26,565 nucleotides of DNA, taken from Actinomycetes bacterium (GTDB lineage Bacteria; Actinomycetota; Actinomycetes; Actinomycetales; Actinomycetaceae). Positions 1-7,842 of this stretch are shown here, piece by piece (positions within the stretch are counted from its first letter, which is position 1; every line of letters starts with the position of its first letter). The stretch covers positions 1 to 26,565 of the forward strand of contig JAEWHO010000064.1 of the NCBI GenBank assembly GCA_023387755.1, in the 5' to 3' direction. The notes under the pieces were generated by a model. That model was not told where the DNA came from, searched no databases, and saw only the letters and a list, made by a program, of their open reading frames with translations. The translations under genes and the position numbers were made by a program.

Positions 1-653
1 CGTATCCCCCGCGCCGCTAGGCTGGGAATAACGCCGGGCTGCAGGCCGCCGCCAGCCATGATCTCCACACTCCCGGCGTCGGCCCCCTTCCCGGTGTCGG
101 TACCCTTCCCGGCATCTGCCAGTCGCACCAGCTCAGCGAGCGTCTCGACCCCGGCGGCACAGGTGGGTGCGCCCCCGGAGGTGAGGATACGGTTGATACC
201 GCCGAGGGCAGCCACCTGGTCTAAGAGCTCGGCCGACGTCACGCCCCCGGCCAAGAGCACATCCACACAGCGGTGCAGGACGATCTGCACCCCGGCCCGT
301 TCCGCCCGGGAGGCATCGATCCATCCACGCAGCATATCTGCGGCTAACTGGTCGGGGCCAGTCAGCGCCCCCACGACGACGGCGTGCGCGCCCGCGCGCA
401 CGGCCAGGGCGATATCGCGCGCCGCCAGGCGCGCTTCGGCGTCGTCGTAAATAAAATCGCCGGGGCGGGGGCGGATGAGAACGGCGGTTTCAATGCCGAC
501 GGCGACGCAACTTTCAATCAGCCCTAGTGAAGGGGTGAGCCCGCCGACGGCAAGGGCCGAACACACTTCGACGCGGCTAGCGCCTGCCTGGGAAGCCAGG
601 CGGGCACCAGCCGCGTCTTGGATGGCGATTTCGAGTATCGGGTGCGCGTTCAC
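1..653 (-). CDS. cutC: CutC family protein, 3' end beyond window
   Basis: The minus-strand frame is open from a GTG at 651-653 to the window edge, giving about 217 residues. It matches the CutC TIM-barrel family: an LEIAIQD start, a QAGASRVEVC strand, GGLTPSLGLI, the IRPRPGDFIYDD loop, HRCVD, and RILTSGG followed by IMAGGGLQPGV near the visible end. CutC has been linked to copper homeostasis, but its biochemical role is unsettled and the protein is cytosolic. An in-frame TAA lies 12-10 bases before the GTG, so no earlier start is possible. The gene begins 37 bases after the gltA stop and could be co-transcribed with it. Odd points are an 18-base tandem repeat in the coding sequence (63-116) and a hairpin between the ribosome binding site and the start. 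The last part of the gene is missing only because the window ends. Confidence 0.88.
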   Translation of the reverse strand, partial: MNAHPILEIAIQDAAGARLASQAGASRVEVCSALAVGGLTPSLGLIESCVAVGIETAVLIRPRPGDFIYDDAEARLAARDIALAVRAGAHAVVVGALTGPDQLAADMLRGWIDASRAERAGVQIVLHRCVDVLLAGGVTSAELLDQVAALGGINRILTSGGAPTCAAGVETLAELVRLADAGKGTDTGKGADAGSVEIMAGGGLQPGVIPSLAARGI

Positions 654-681
654 GCTGGCAGCTTATCGCCTCCCTGCCAGC
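654..681 (-). promoter_or_regulatory. Hairpin between gltA and cutC, enclosing the cutC ribosome binding site
   Basis: An 8-base perfect inverted repeat (GCTGGCAG at 654-661 and CTGCCAGC at 674-681) encloses a 12-base loop. On the minus strand the Shine-Dalgarno-like GGGAGG (complement of 669-674) lies almost wholly in the loop. The right arm fills the 15 bases between it and the cutC GTG. Folding would shorten an otherwise too-long spacing, or it could mask initiation. There is no T-run after the stem, so it is a poor intrinsic terminator. Confidence 0.45.
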
Positions 682-690
682 AGTTGGCCG

Positions 691-1983
691 TTAACGTTCG
701 GAACGCGGAATCCAGTGGCGCTCGCCTTCGCCGGTGTAGACCTGGCGCGGGCGGCCGATCTTGGTGGCCGGGTCGGTGATCATCTCGCGGTACTGGGCGA
801 TCCAGCCGGGCAGGCGGCCGAGTGCGAACAGCGGGGTGAACATCTCCTCGGGGAAGCCCATCGCCTTGTAGATCAGGCCGGTGTAGAAGTCCACGTTCGG
901 GTACAGGTTGCGCTGGATGAAGTAGTCGTCCTTGAGGGCGATTTCTTCCAGTTCCATCGCAATGTCGAGCTGCTCATTGGACTTGCCGAGCTTCTCGAGG
1001 ACGTCGTGCGCGGACTGCTTAGCGATCGAGGCGCGTGGGTCATAGGACTTGTAGACGCGGTGACCGAAGCCCATGAGCCGCACCCCGTCTTCCTTATTCT
1101 TAACCTTCTCCACAAAGTCCTGGACGGTCATATCCGATTCCTGGATCTGGGTGAGCATACGCAGCACGGCCTCATTGGCACCGCCGTGCAGCGGCCCGGA
1201 TAGCGCACCTACGCCGGCCGCCACAGAAGCATAGATATTAGCCTCCGAGGAGCCCACCATACGTACGGTAGAGGTGGAGCAATTCTGCTCGTGATCGGCA
1301 TGGAGGATCAGCAGCTTGTTCAGGGCATCGGTAAGGATCGGATCAACATCGCCATGCTGATAGGGCATGCTGAAGGTCATGCGGATGAAGTCCTCAATGT
1401 ACTGCAATGAGGAATCCGGATAGAGCAGTGGCAGCCCCTGGCAACGCCGCGAGATATAGGAAATCATCGTCGGAACCTTAGCCATGAGCAACACCGTAGC
1501 CAGCTCGATCTGGTACGGATCCTTCGGGTCCAGGGTGTGCTGGTAGTACGTGGCCAGGCCAGCGATACCGGCCTGCAAGATGGCCATAGGATGCCCGTTG
1601 GCCGGGAAGGCGGTGAAGAAAGCCTTGAAGTCCTCGTGGAGCAGGCGGTGGCGCTTAATGCGGCGAACTACGGCCTCATAGGTTTCCATATCCGGCAGAT
1701 CACCGTAGATGAGCAAGTAGGCGACCTCCAAGAAACGGGAGTTATTCGCCAACTCATCAATGGGATAGCCGCGGTACCGCAGAATCCCGTTGCCACCGTC
1801 AATATAGGTAATTTTCGATTCGCAGGATGCGGTATTAACGAAACCACTATCAAGCGTGACCAGGCCGGTTTCCTTCAGCAGATTGCTGATATGAACACCG
1901 TCGTTACCTTCGGTTGCCTTAACGCGGGTAAGTTCCAGCGTCTTATCGTCAACGCTGAGCTGCGCAGGGCTGAGGTCGGACAT
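691..1983 (-). CDS. gltA: Citrate synthase
   Basis: Type II citrate synthase of 430 residues, the usual length for hexameric bacterial enzymes. It condenses acetyl-CoA with oxaloacetate to citrate, the entry step of the citrate cycle, in the cytosol. The active-site residues are visible: His231 in LHADHEQN, His266 in SGPLHGGAN, His308 and Arg309 in MGFGHRVYKSYDPRA, and Asp365 in NVDFYTG. The FALGRLPGWIAQY substrate loop is also present near residue 386. I chose the ATG at 1981-1983 because a perfect GAGGAGG lies 7 bases before it; the frame stays open to a GTG at 2025, but the extra 14 residues do not resemble the family. The gene is intact. It lies downstream of fdxA but behind that gene's terminator, so it probably has its own promoter in 1984-2255. 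Confidence 0.97.
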   Translation of the reverse strand: MSDLSPAQLSVDDKTLELTRVKATEGNDGVHISNLLKETGLVTLDSGFVNTASCESKITYIDGGNGILRYRGYPIDELANNSRFLEVAYLLIYGDLPDMETYEAVVRRIKRHRLLHEDFKAFFTAFPANGHPMAILQAGIAGLATYYQHTLDPKDPYQIELATVLLMAKVPTMISYISRRCQGLPLLYPDSSLQYIEDFIRMTFSMPYQHGDVDPILTDALNKLLILHADHEQNCSTSTVRMVGSSEANIYASVAAGVGALSGPLHGGANEAVLRMLTQIQESDMTVQDFVEKVKNKEDGVRLMGFGHRVYKSYDPRASIAKQSAHDVLEKLGKSNEQLDIAMELEEIALKDDYFIQRNLYPNVDFYTGLIYKAMGFPEEMFTPLFALGRLPGWIAQYREMITDPATKIGRPRQVYTGEGERHWIPRSER

Positions 1984-2248
1984 CAGGTTCCCTCCTCGGA
2001 ACATCGCACAAGTGCCCCTTGGCACCTTCCACCTCCCCAGCCTAGGCCAGAGGTCCTATACGCCGCTGCCTCGTTCCTGTATTCGAACCGTCTCCAGATA
2101 CGTGTTTTTTGTCTCATACCGGCAATCGCGCGGCCTTTTTTCGGACATTTCGCCACTTGCACACTCTGGCTACTCCTGCCCACCGCGCTACGCCGCCCAC
2201 CTTCGGCGTCGCCGACTCCACAACTGGCTCATCCACTCGCACCAGGCA
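1984..2248 (-). other. gltA upstream region, no gene seen
   Basis: This gene-free stretch of about 265 bases should hold the gltA promoter and leader. Its A/T content rises around 2100-2145, where several homopolymer A/T runs occur. No hexamer pair is convincing enough to name. A small stem (GTGCC, 4-base loop, GGCAC at 2012-2025) sits about 30 bases before the gltA ATG. Open frames crossing the region show no recognisable protein. Confidence 0.4.
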
Positions 2249-2285
2249 AAACACGACCGGCCGGCTCGTATTCGAGCCGGCCGGT
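2249..2285 (-). terminator. Intrinsic terminator of fdxA
   Basis: A 13-base perfect stem (2256-2268 with 2273-2285, core CCGGCCGGCTCG) has a 4-base loop. In the minus-strand direction it is followed by GTGTTTTG, a short T-run. It starts 17 bases after the fdxA stop, so it should end the fdxA transcript before gltA. Confidence 0.85.
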
Positions 2286-2301
2286 GTCCGTCTATCAGAC
2301 C

Positions 2302-2619
2302 TCATCCCTGCGGAGGCAGATCCTTCACGACCTGATGGTCATGGGCAATGGGCCCGACCTTGGCGGCACCACCGGGAGAACCAATTTCAGAGAAGAATTC
2401 AACATTCGCATCGTAGAATGCGGACCACTGCTCAGGAACGTCGTCCTCGTAGAAGATCGCTTCCACCGGGCATACCGGCTCGCAGGCACCGCAGTCGACG
2501 CATTCATCCGGATGAATATACAGGGAGCGCTCCCCCTCATAGATACAATCCACCGGACATTCGTCAACACACGCCTTGTCTTTGACGTCCACGCAGGGCT
2601 GGGCAATGATGTACGTCAT
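2302..2619 (-). CDS. fdxA: Seven-iron ferredoxin (3Fe-4S / 4Fe-4S), FdxA type
   Basis: A 105-residue acidic ferredoxin and soluble one-electron carrier. Cysteines at 9, 17, 21 and 25 form the C-x7-C-x3-C-x3-C pattern that, with a Cys from the second set, builds a 3Fe-4S cluster in Azotobacter-type seven-iron ferredoxins. Cysteines 40, 43, 46 and 50 form CVDCGACEPVCP, the second cluster motif. The C-terminal extension (EQWSAFYDANVEFF...) is typical of the mycobacterial/streptomycete FdxA group. The ATG at 2617-2619 has AAGGAG 7 bases upstream. In actinobacteria these ferredoxins often sit near typA and central-metabolism genes, as here; partners may include cytochromes P450 or oxidoreductases, but none is encoded nearby. 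A strong terminator follows. Confidence 0.96.
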   Translation of the reverse strand: MTYIIAQPCVDVKDKACVDECPVDCIYEGERSLYIHPDECVDCGACEPVCPVEAIFYEDDVPEQWSAFYDANVEFFSEIGSPGGAAKVGPIAHDHQVVKDLPPQG

Positions 2620-2708
2620 CTATTCTCCTTCGGCTCACTGCCGTTCATTGTCTCACTGCCGGGGCTGGTATGCGACCGGCTACCAGCGTTAGCCGCGCCG
2701 CATCCCTC

Positions 2709-2740
2709 CTACCCGTTAGGCGACCTACCCGTTAGGCGAC
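2709..2740. repeat. 16-base perfect tandem duplication over the VanW-family stop codon
   Basis: Two identical 16-base units, 2709-2724 and 2725-2740 (plus strand CTACCCGTTAGGCGAC). In the minus-strand direction each unit reads GTCGCCTAACGGGTAG, so the last residues SPNG and the TAG stop are copied directly after the real stop. The first unit to be translated provides the stop, leaving the second as 3' untranslated sequence. Confidence 0.9.
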
Positions 2741-4575
2741 CCGCACCGCACGATCGGCCACGCCGAATACGTCCATGTCCACTTCTGTTTATCAACGAGA
2801 GTGCCATTCTTGTACCGTTCGCGCCCAAAGTCGACGGTGAATCCCGGGGTACGCCCGTTCTCCGGCTTACAGTCCGGTCGATTATTGTAGACCACCTGCG
2901 GGCTGGTGATATTCCGCCGCTCGGAGGTCCAATCCTTCACCTCGTACACCTTGGTGCCCCACAGGCGCACATGAACCCGATTGTCCGCCACGTAAGCGTC
3001 AACCAGCACCCCGTAATCCGTGCTGTTCTTCCATTTCATATCAATGGATGGCCCCCACATCGTGGCTTCGCGTCCTTCTGGGTACCGGTCAAAGTAGCGG
3101 GTATGCTGCCGGAATTCCACCAGGTCCATACCGGCAAAGAAGGCCGCGTTCATGGTCGTGGTGGATAGCTGCGAAAGACCGCCCCCCAAGGCCTTGGTAG
3201 CAAAACCACCGTCGACCACACCGGAGGATACGAATCCGCGCTCGGGCGTTACTGGCCCCAAAGTTTCGAGAAGCGAAAATGTCTCCCCCGGTTTGATCAG
3301 GGTGTTGCTAATAGTCTTGGTCCCTACGATGAGGTTGGTGGTACGCACCTTATCCGCGGTCAGCGGGGTATCGAATTCACCAATAACTTCCTTAATGCCC
3401 AGTTTCTGCGCATCCTCAGTGGTGAACTCAGCATCTGCCTCGGTCATCTCCACGCTCGCGGTCCGGTCGGTGGAGACTGCCGCCTTGGCGATTGCGTTAG
3501 CTGCGTCGTCGGCGTCGATCCCCTTACCGGATTCCGACGGCTTCACCACCGGCTTACCGCCCTCCATCACCACGGTGGCGTCCTTCCCGGTGGACGCCAG
3601 TTTGGGCTCTACCTCGGCCAGCGTTTTCTTCAGCTCTGTGCCATCCAGGGTGAGGGTGGCGTTGGCGACGTCGACCGTCGCGGCCCGCCCGATCTGTTCC
3701 GGGCTAAGCTCCGCACTGATGTCACCGGCCTTGACCGTCACCGGTCCGGAGGCGAGCGGGTCCAGTACGGACTCCTTGGTTTTAGCTAGGGCCTGCGCAT
3801 CGACCGCCGGGGCACTGGCAATCACCGGCAACGCCAGTGGCGAACTCCCCTCAATGAAACCTTTTTCGACGACCCCCTGGGCGGCTTCAACGTCGACTGT
3901 TTTCCCATCAACAGGCTCGGTGATAACCGGCTTTCCGTCTTCGAACGTGACCGCTGCGTCCACCGGCTCGACGGCCACATTCTGGGCAACACTCTCCAGC
4001 GATGCTTTCAGCGCGGCCTCGTCCGTTGCCGCCACCGGCTCCACCTTAGCGCCGCCAAATAACCGTTGGTATAGCCTCACGGGGTTGAGCGTAAATCCAG
4101 TCAGCTTATTCACCGTCGCAGGTACGTCAATGGACAGGCCCGCATCCTGCGGCACTAACTCCGCCTTCTGATCTTCAATCGTAAGATCGAGTTTTTGGGC
4201 CAGTTTTTCTTCGGCTACCGGGGTGAGCGTAGCGACAGCCTGCGCCTGGGACATTGATCCAATGGAGGTACCGAGAACCTCCGCTCCCGCGGGCGTGCGG
4301 TTGGAAAGCAGCGCGGCACCCCCCACATACAGCCCAGCTAAAACGACGACGGCGGCACCCGCAATAACGCCACCGCGCCGATACCAGGGCTTGGCAGGGG
4401 TATTATCCTCGTCGGATGATCCCGCCGATTCACCCTCGTCCACTTCACTAGCCATGGGCGCACTACCGGCTGCAGGCGCTAGCTGTTCGGTCGGTGCTTC
4501 ATCGGTAGCCCCATGATCGGCATGGTCGCCGTCGTCATAGGGGCCAATAGTGTCCTTACGGTCAAATTCCGTCAC
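2725..4575 (-). CDS. VanW family protein with tandem peptidoglycan-binding-like domains
   Basis: A 616-residue membrane-anchored surface protein. Residues 1-65 are acidic, disordered and cytosolic. One membrane span follows at about 69-90 after the basic WYRRGG, leaving the rest outside. Two related domains of the PG_binding_4 type follow; their repeated signatures (FEDGKPVITEPVDGKTVD and MEGGKPVVKPSESGKGID) lie near residues 211 and 336. A VanW domain then carries GETFSLLETLGPVTPERGF, GGGLSQLSTTTMNAAFFAG and HTRYFDRYPEGREATM. The C-terminal tail has two cysteines that could form a disulfide. The biochemical role of VanW proteins is unknown; a link to cell-wall peptidoglycan is inferred from the domain pairing, and vancomycin resistance should not be assumed. 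The start is GTG with GGGA upstream. The gene lies between fdxA and a small membrane gene, all minus strand. Confidence 0.9.
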   Translation of the reverse strand: MTEFDRKDTIGPYDDGDHADHGATDEAPTEQLAPAAGSAPMASEVDEGESAGSSDEDNTPAKPWYRRGGVIAGAAVVVLAGLYVGGAALLSNRTPAGAEVLGTSIGSMSQAQAVATLTPVAEEKLAQKLDLTIEDQKAELVPQDAGLSIDVPATVNKLTGFTLNPVRLYQRLFGGAKVEPVAATDEAALKASLESVAQNVAVEPVDAAVTFEDGKPVITEPVDGKTVDVEAAQGVVEKGFIEGSSPLALPVIASAPAVDAQALAKTKESVLDPLASGPVTVKAGDISAELSPEQIGRAATVDVANATLTLDGTELKKTLAEVEPKLASTGKDATVVMEGGKPVVKPSESGKGIDADDAANAIAKAAVSTDRTASVEMTEADAEFTTEDAQKLGIKEVIGEFDTPLTADKVRTTNLIVGTKTISNTLIKPGETFSLLETLGPVTPERGFVSSGVVDGGFATKALGGGLSQLSTTTMNAAFFAGMDLVEFRQHTRYFDRYPEGREATMWGPSIDMKWKNSTDYGVLVDAYVADNRVHVRLWGTKVYEVKDWTSERRNITSPQVVYNNRPDCKPENGRTPGFTVDFGRERYKNGTLVDKQKWTWTYSAWPIVRCGSPNG

Positions 4576-4687
4576 GTTAGGTCCCTGCTCCCTGCTCTGG
4601 GGCCGCTTCTACTCCATATGGGGAGCGGGAGCGAACCGCCATATTGTTACCACGATGTGACTAATCGCTGTGGCTATGATACGGCGG

Positions 4688-5122
4688 CTAGGTGGTTTTC
4701 TCCCTGCGCAGGCGCGTAAATCCGCCAAATCCAGCGGTGATAATGGCCACGAGAAGATGCCCAATAATCCACGTAATACTGCGCCAATCCAGGAGCGCTA
4801 GTAAGCGTGCACTCTCGGTGAGGACTACTAGCGCAATCGGAAACAGACTCGCACTGAGAGCGAACACGGTCGGCGCAATCGGTGCTCGGCGCATACGTCC
4901 ATTCCCCGCCTGCCGGGCCTGGATGCGCTGCAAGCGGTGGAGCGCCACTTTTTCCTTGGCAGCTACGTGAATACCGGCAGCGGCCACAACCGCCCAGGCT
5001 AGCAGCAGCCCCCAGGGGATATCGCCGCTACGCCCGCGATGGACGAGAAGGGCGGCGTAGCCCACCACAAGCCCCAGCACGATGTTTTTCAGGATCGTCA
5101 TCACTGTGGCGAAGTTGTTCAC
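4688..5122 (-). CDS. Small membrane protein of unknown function downstream of typA
   Basis: A 144-residue hydrophobic protein with about four membrane spans (near 10-27, 36-54, 84-104 and 115-132) and a basic cytosolic loop, HRLQRIQARQAGNGRMRR, between spans two and three. I do not recognise its function. It resembles the short actinobacterial membrane proteins sometimes found beside typA and fdxA, possibly DUF6113-like, but I cannot confirm a domain name. I chose the GTG at 5120-5122 because an AAGGAAGAG ribosome binding site precedes it; the ATG seven codons later has none. It starts 55 bases after the typA stop with no terminator between them, so co-transcription with typA is likely. Confidence 0.72.
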   Translation of the reverse strand: MNNFATVMTILKNIVLGLVVGYAALLVHRGRSGDIPWGLLLAWAVVAAAGIHVAAKEKVALHRLQRIQARQAGNGRMRRAPIAPTVFALSASLFPIALVVLTESARLLALLDWRSITWIIGHLLVAIITAGFGGFTRLRREKTT

Positions 5123-5177
5123 TTACCCACTCTTCCTTCTTGCCTCGCCGCAGCTGTGGCGCGAGCTACCTGCCAGC

Positions 5178-7082
5178 TTACTTTTCTGCCCGTCGGCGCG
5201 CCGCCGCAATCTTGAACCGCTCCACACTTGATAGCACTACTTTACGGATGCGGACTGCTTCTGGAGTCACCTCAACACATTCGTCTTCAGCTGCAAATTC
5301 CAAGGATTCCTCCAATGTTAACTGTCGCGGCGGCACCAGGTTTTCAAAGACATCCGCGGTGGCTGAACGCATATTGGTGAGCTTCTTTTCGCGAGTGATA
5401 TTGACGTCCATATCTTCGGCCCGCGAGTTCTCCCCCACGACTTGGCCTTCATAGACTTCCGAGGTCGGTTTAACGAAGAAGGAGCCCCGTTCTTGTAGAT
5501 TGATCATCGCGTAGGGGGTGACGTTCCCGGCTCGGTCAGCTACCAGTGAGCCGGAGGTGCGGGCAGTGATCGGCCCCGCCCACGGTTCCCATCCCTCGAA
5601 GATAGAGGAGGCGATCCCGGTACCGCGAGTTTCGGTCAAGAACCGGGTGCGGAATCCAATAAGCCCGCGAGCAGGCACAAGGAACTCCATGCGCACCCAA
5701 CCACTGCCGTGGTTAATCATCGTTTCCATACGGCCGCGGCGGGCCGCCATGAGCTGTGTGACCGCACCCAAGTGTTCCTCGGGGATATCGATAGTCATGC
5801 GCTCAACCGGTTCTTTCTTAACCCCATCCTCATCCCGAGTGAGGACCTGGGGCTTACCGACTGTCAGCTCAAAGCCCTCCCGGCGCATCTGCTCAACCAG
5901 GATTGCCAGCGCCAATTCGCCGCGCCCCTGCACTTCCCAGGCATCGGGTCGATCCGTGGGCAGCACGCGCAGGGATACATTCCCGATAAGCTCTCGATCC
6001 AGTCGATCCTTCACTTGCCGGGCGGTGACTTTGGCCCCGCGAACCCGCCCTGCCAGCGGTGAGGTGTTGATACCGATGGTCATAGCAATCGCCGGCTCAT
6101 CTACGGTGATCAGCGGCAATGGCCGAGGATCGTCAAGATCCACCAGGCTCTCGCCGATCATAATGTCGTCAATACCAGCTACGGCCACAATATCGCCCGG
6201 CCCAGCCGATTCCGCCGGAATACGGGTGAGGGCTTCGGTGCGCAGCAGTTCGCTGATTTTCACCGGCTCCACGCTGCCGTCGCGTTTAGCCCATCCCACT
6301 CGCTGCCCCTTGCACAGGGTGCCCTGGTGGATGCGTAGCAGCGCCAACCGCCCAAGGAAGGGAGAGGCATCCAAGTTGGTGACGTGGGCCTGCAGCGGCG
6401 CGCCGTCTTCGTACGTGGGGGCGGGGATCCGCTCAATAATCGTCGAAAAGACCGCTTCCATCCCCTCGTCCTCGGGCAGTTGACCGTCAGCGGGTGGGGT
6501 AAGGGAGGCACGGCCAGCTTTTGCAGAAGCGTAGACCACGGGCACGTCCAGGACGGCGTCGAGATCCAACTCGGGGTTTTCGTCCGCCAGATCGGAGGCA
6601 AGGGAAAGTAGCAGGTCCGTGGTTTCGGATACTACTTCGTCGATCCGCGCATCGGGACGGTCTACTTTATTGACGACGACGATTACCGGCAGGTTAGCAG
6701 CCAGCGCCTTGCGGAGAACGAAGCGGGTCTGTGGCAGCGGCCCTTCAGATGCGTCTACCAGGAGCACCACGCCGTCGACCATAGACAGGCCCCGCTCCAC
6801 TTCCCCACCAAAATCGGCGTGCCCGGGTGTGTCGATCACGTTAATGGTGACGCCGTCGGCCGCTGGCGCGGCCGGACCGGTGTAGTGCACCGCCGTATTC
6901 TTGGCCAGAATCGTGATGCCTTTTTCGCGCTCCAAATCACCGGAGTCCATCGCGCGATCGTCAACGTGGTCATGTTCCCCGAAGGCACCGGCGGACCACA
7001 GCAGGGAATCCACCAGCGTGGTTTTACCGTGATCGACGTGGGCAACAATAGCGACATTGCGCAAATCAGAGCGCTGGGACAT
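5178..7082 (-). CDS. typA: Ribosome-associated GTPase TypA/BipA
   Basis: A 634-residue translational GTPase of the EF-G/LepA superfamily, which binds ribosomes and is linked in other bacteria to 50S assembly and to growth under stress or cold. The G domain shows G1 AHVDHGKTT (14-22), the switch element REKGITILAKNT, G3 DTPGHADFGGEVER, G4 NKVDRPDAR and G5 YASAKAG. The beta-barrel domain 2, EF-G-like domains and the TypA-specific C-terminal domain follow (RGLIGFRTRFLTETRGTG; VTPEAVRIRKVVLSSVER). Length and domain order are normal and no key residue is missing. The ATG at 7080-7082 has only a weak ribosome binding site (GGAAAG, rather distant). The PH-like membrane gene lies 62 bases upstream and the small membrane gene follows. 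Confidence 0.97.
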   Translation of the reverse strand: MSQRSDLRNVAIVAHVDHGKTTLVDSLLWSAGAFGEHDHVDDRAMDSGDLEREKGITILAKNTAVHYTGPAAPAADGVTINVIDTPGHADFGGEVERGLSMVDGVVLLVDASEGPLPQTRFVLRKALAANLPVIVVVNKVDRPDARIDEVVSETTDLLLSLASDLADENPELDLDAVLDVPVVYASAKAGRASLTPPADGQLPEDEGMEAVFSTIIERIPAPTYEDGAPLQAHVTNLDASPFLGRLALLRIHQGTLCKGQRVGWAKRDGSVEPVKISELLRTEALTRIPAESAGPGDIVAVAGIDDIMIGESLVDLDDPRPLPLITVDEPAIAMTIGINTSPLAGRVRGAKVTARQVKDRLDRELIGNVSLRVLPTDRPDAWEVQGRGELALAILVEQMRREGFELTVGKPQVLTRDEDGVKKEPVERMTIDIPEEHLGAVTQLMAARRGRMETMINHGSGWVRMEFLVPARGLIGFRTRFLTETRGTGIASSIFEGWEPWAGPITARTSGSLVADRAGNVTPYAMINLQERGSFFVKPTSEVYEGQVVGENSRAEDMDVNITREKKLTNMRSATADVFENLVPPRQLTLEESLEFAAEDECVEVTPEAVRIRKVVLSSVERFKIAAARRRAEK

Positions 7083-7100
7083 ACTTTAAGGCTGCTTTCC

Positions 7101-7129
7101 AATATGACGGTTGTGACGCTCAATCATAA
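7101..7129 (-). promoter_or_regulatory. Candidate typA promoter
   Basis: In the 62-base gap before typA the minus strand carries TTATGA (complement of 7124-7129), a 17-base spacer and CATATT (complement of 7101-7106). The predicted start would leave a very short leader. The match is only 3/6 and 4/6 to the sigma70-type consensus, so this is tentative. Confidence 0.25.
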
Positions 7130-7144
7130 CGCCCGCTTTCCGAG

Positions 7145-7756
7145 CTAACGAACGGTGGTCACCAGCAGATAGCCCACACTGAGGGCAAAAATCGCCAAGA
7201 CCGGATAATTCCACCGCCACCCGGTTTCTTGATGGGTAAAAATCCGCCCTTTTGCGGCTGCTTCTCGCCGGTAGGTGGAGGCAGTGCGGATAATCTGTTC
7301 AGCGTCGATAAGGCGGGCAGTGGCAGCGGCATCCGCGTTAATGGTGTGGATATAGTCGCCGTCGGGGATGTCGACGGCGATGGCAGGCCCGGAGCCAGGT
7401 CGAAAAGTCTGACGATAGCCGCCGCGCGCAGGCGCGGCCCAGGCGGTGTAGTGAGCCTGCCCGGTATGGATACGCAAAGCCCCGCGAGCGGTAGTTTCGG
7501 TGATGGCCGAGAGCGGGATCCGCACCGAACGTAAGGGGTTGGCAATGGCGACGCCGTCGTCGGAGATCTCCACTCGCGGGTAGTACCACAGCATCCACCC
7601 AATCACGCAGATGAGGACAGGCAGGGCGGCGAATTCCACGGCCGCCGCAGCCCCGATGAGCAGGGCGGTGCGCACGATCAGGGTGGCGCAGATAAGCGCG
7701 ATGACGCCTACGGTCCACATGCCGAGGCGGGATCGGATAATAATCGTTGGCCGCAT
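7145..7756 (-). CDS. PH-like domain (bPH_6 type) membrane protein
   Basis: A 203-residue protein with two N-terminal membrane spans (about 13-30 and 35-57), a PH-like domain starting at YYPRVEISDDGVAIANPLRS and continuing through VRIPLSAITETTARGALRI, then a charged helix and a C-terminal span (YPVLAIFALSVGYLLV). The strand pattern and the RNPLR-like loop fit the actinobacterial bPH_6 family, whose mycobacterial members include a low-molecular-weight antigen; function unknown. I prefer the ATG at 7754-7756: the frame is open further upstream to 7795, but that extension runs through the terminator hairpin of the preceding gene. AGAGG lies only 2 bases before this ATG, which is closer than usual. 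typA follows 62 bases downstream. Confidence 0.75.
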   Translation of the reverse strand: MRPTIIIRSRLGMWTVGVIALICATLIVRTALLIGAAAAVEFAALPVLICVIGWMLWYYPRVEISDDGVAIANPLRSVRIPLSAITETTARGALRIHTGQAHYTAWAAPARGGYRQTFRPGSGPAIAVDIPDGDYIHTINADAAATARLIDAEQIIRTASTYRREAAAKGRIFTHQETGWRWNYPVLAIFALSVGYLLVTTVR

Positions 7757-7780
7757 GGCCTCTATTATGCCCGTCTCGAC

Positions 7781-7816
7781 GACGACGGGCCCCACCCGAG
7801 GGTGGGGCCCGTCGTC
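7781..7816 (-). terminator. Hairpin terminator after the peptide-binding protein gene
   Basis: A 16-base perfect, very GC-rich stem (GACGACGGGCCCCACC at 7781-7796, its complement at 7801-7816) with a 4-base CGAG loop, 27 bases after the stop of the binding-protein gene. No T-run follows on the minus strand, so termination may be partial or Rho-assisted. Confidence 0.7.
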
Positions 7817-7842
7817 AGGTTAAGCGGTGCTTAACGGATGGC

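Noticed and set aside
2664..2687. Stem GCTGGTA/TACCAGC between the VanW-family gene and fdxA as a terminator.
   Set aside because: It is 7 base pairs with a 10-base loop and no T-run; it could be chance.
1537..3168. A 543-codon open frame on the plus strand across gltA, fdxA and the VanW-family gene.
   Set aside because: It crosses three well-supported minus-strand genes and a terminator, and its product resembles nothing.
3152..4171. A 339-codon Ser/Thr/Ala-rich plus-strand open frame.
   Set aside because: It is the mirror of the VanW-family coding sequence; the composition comes from reading its codons backwards.
2725..4575. VanW-family protein read as a vancomycin resistance determinant.
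   Set aside because: No other van genes are near, and VanW domains are widespread in proteins with no role in resistance.
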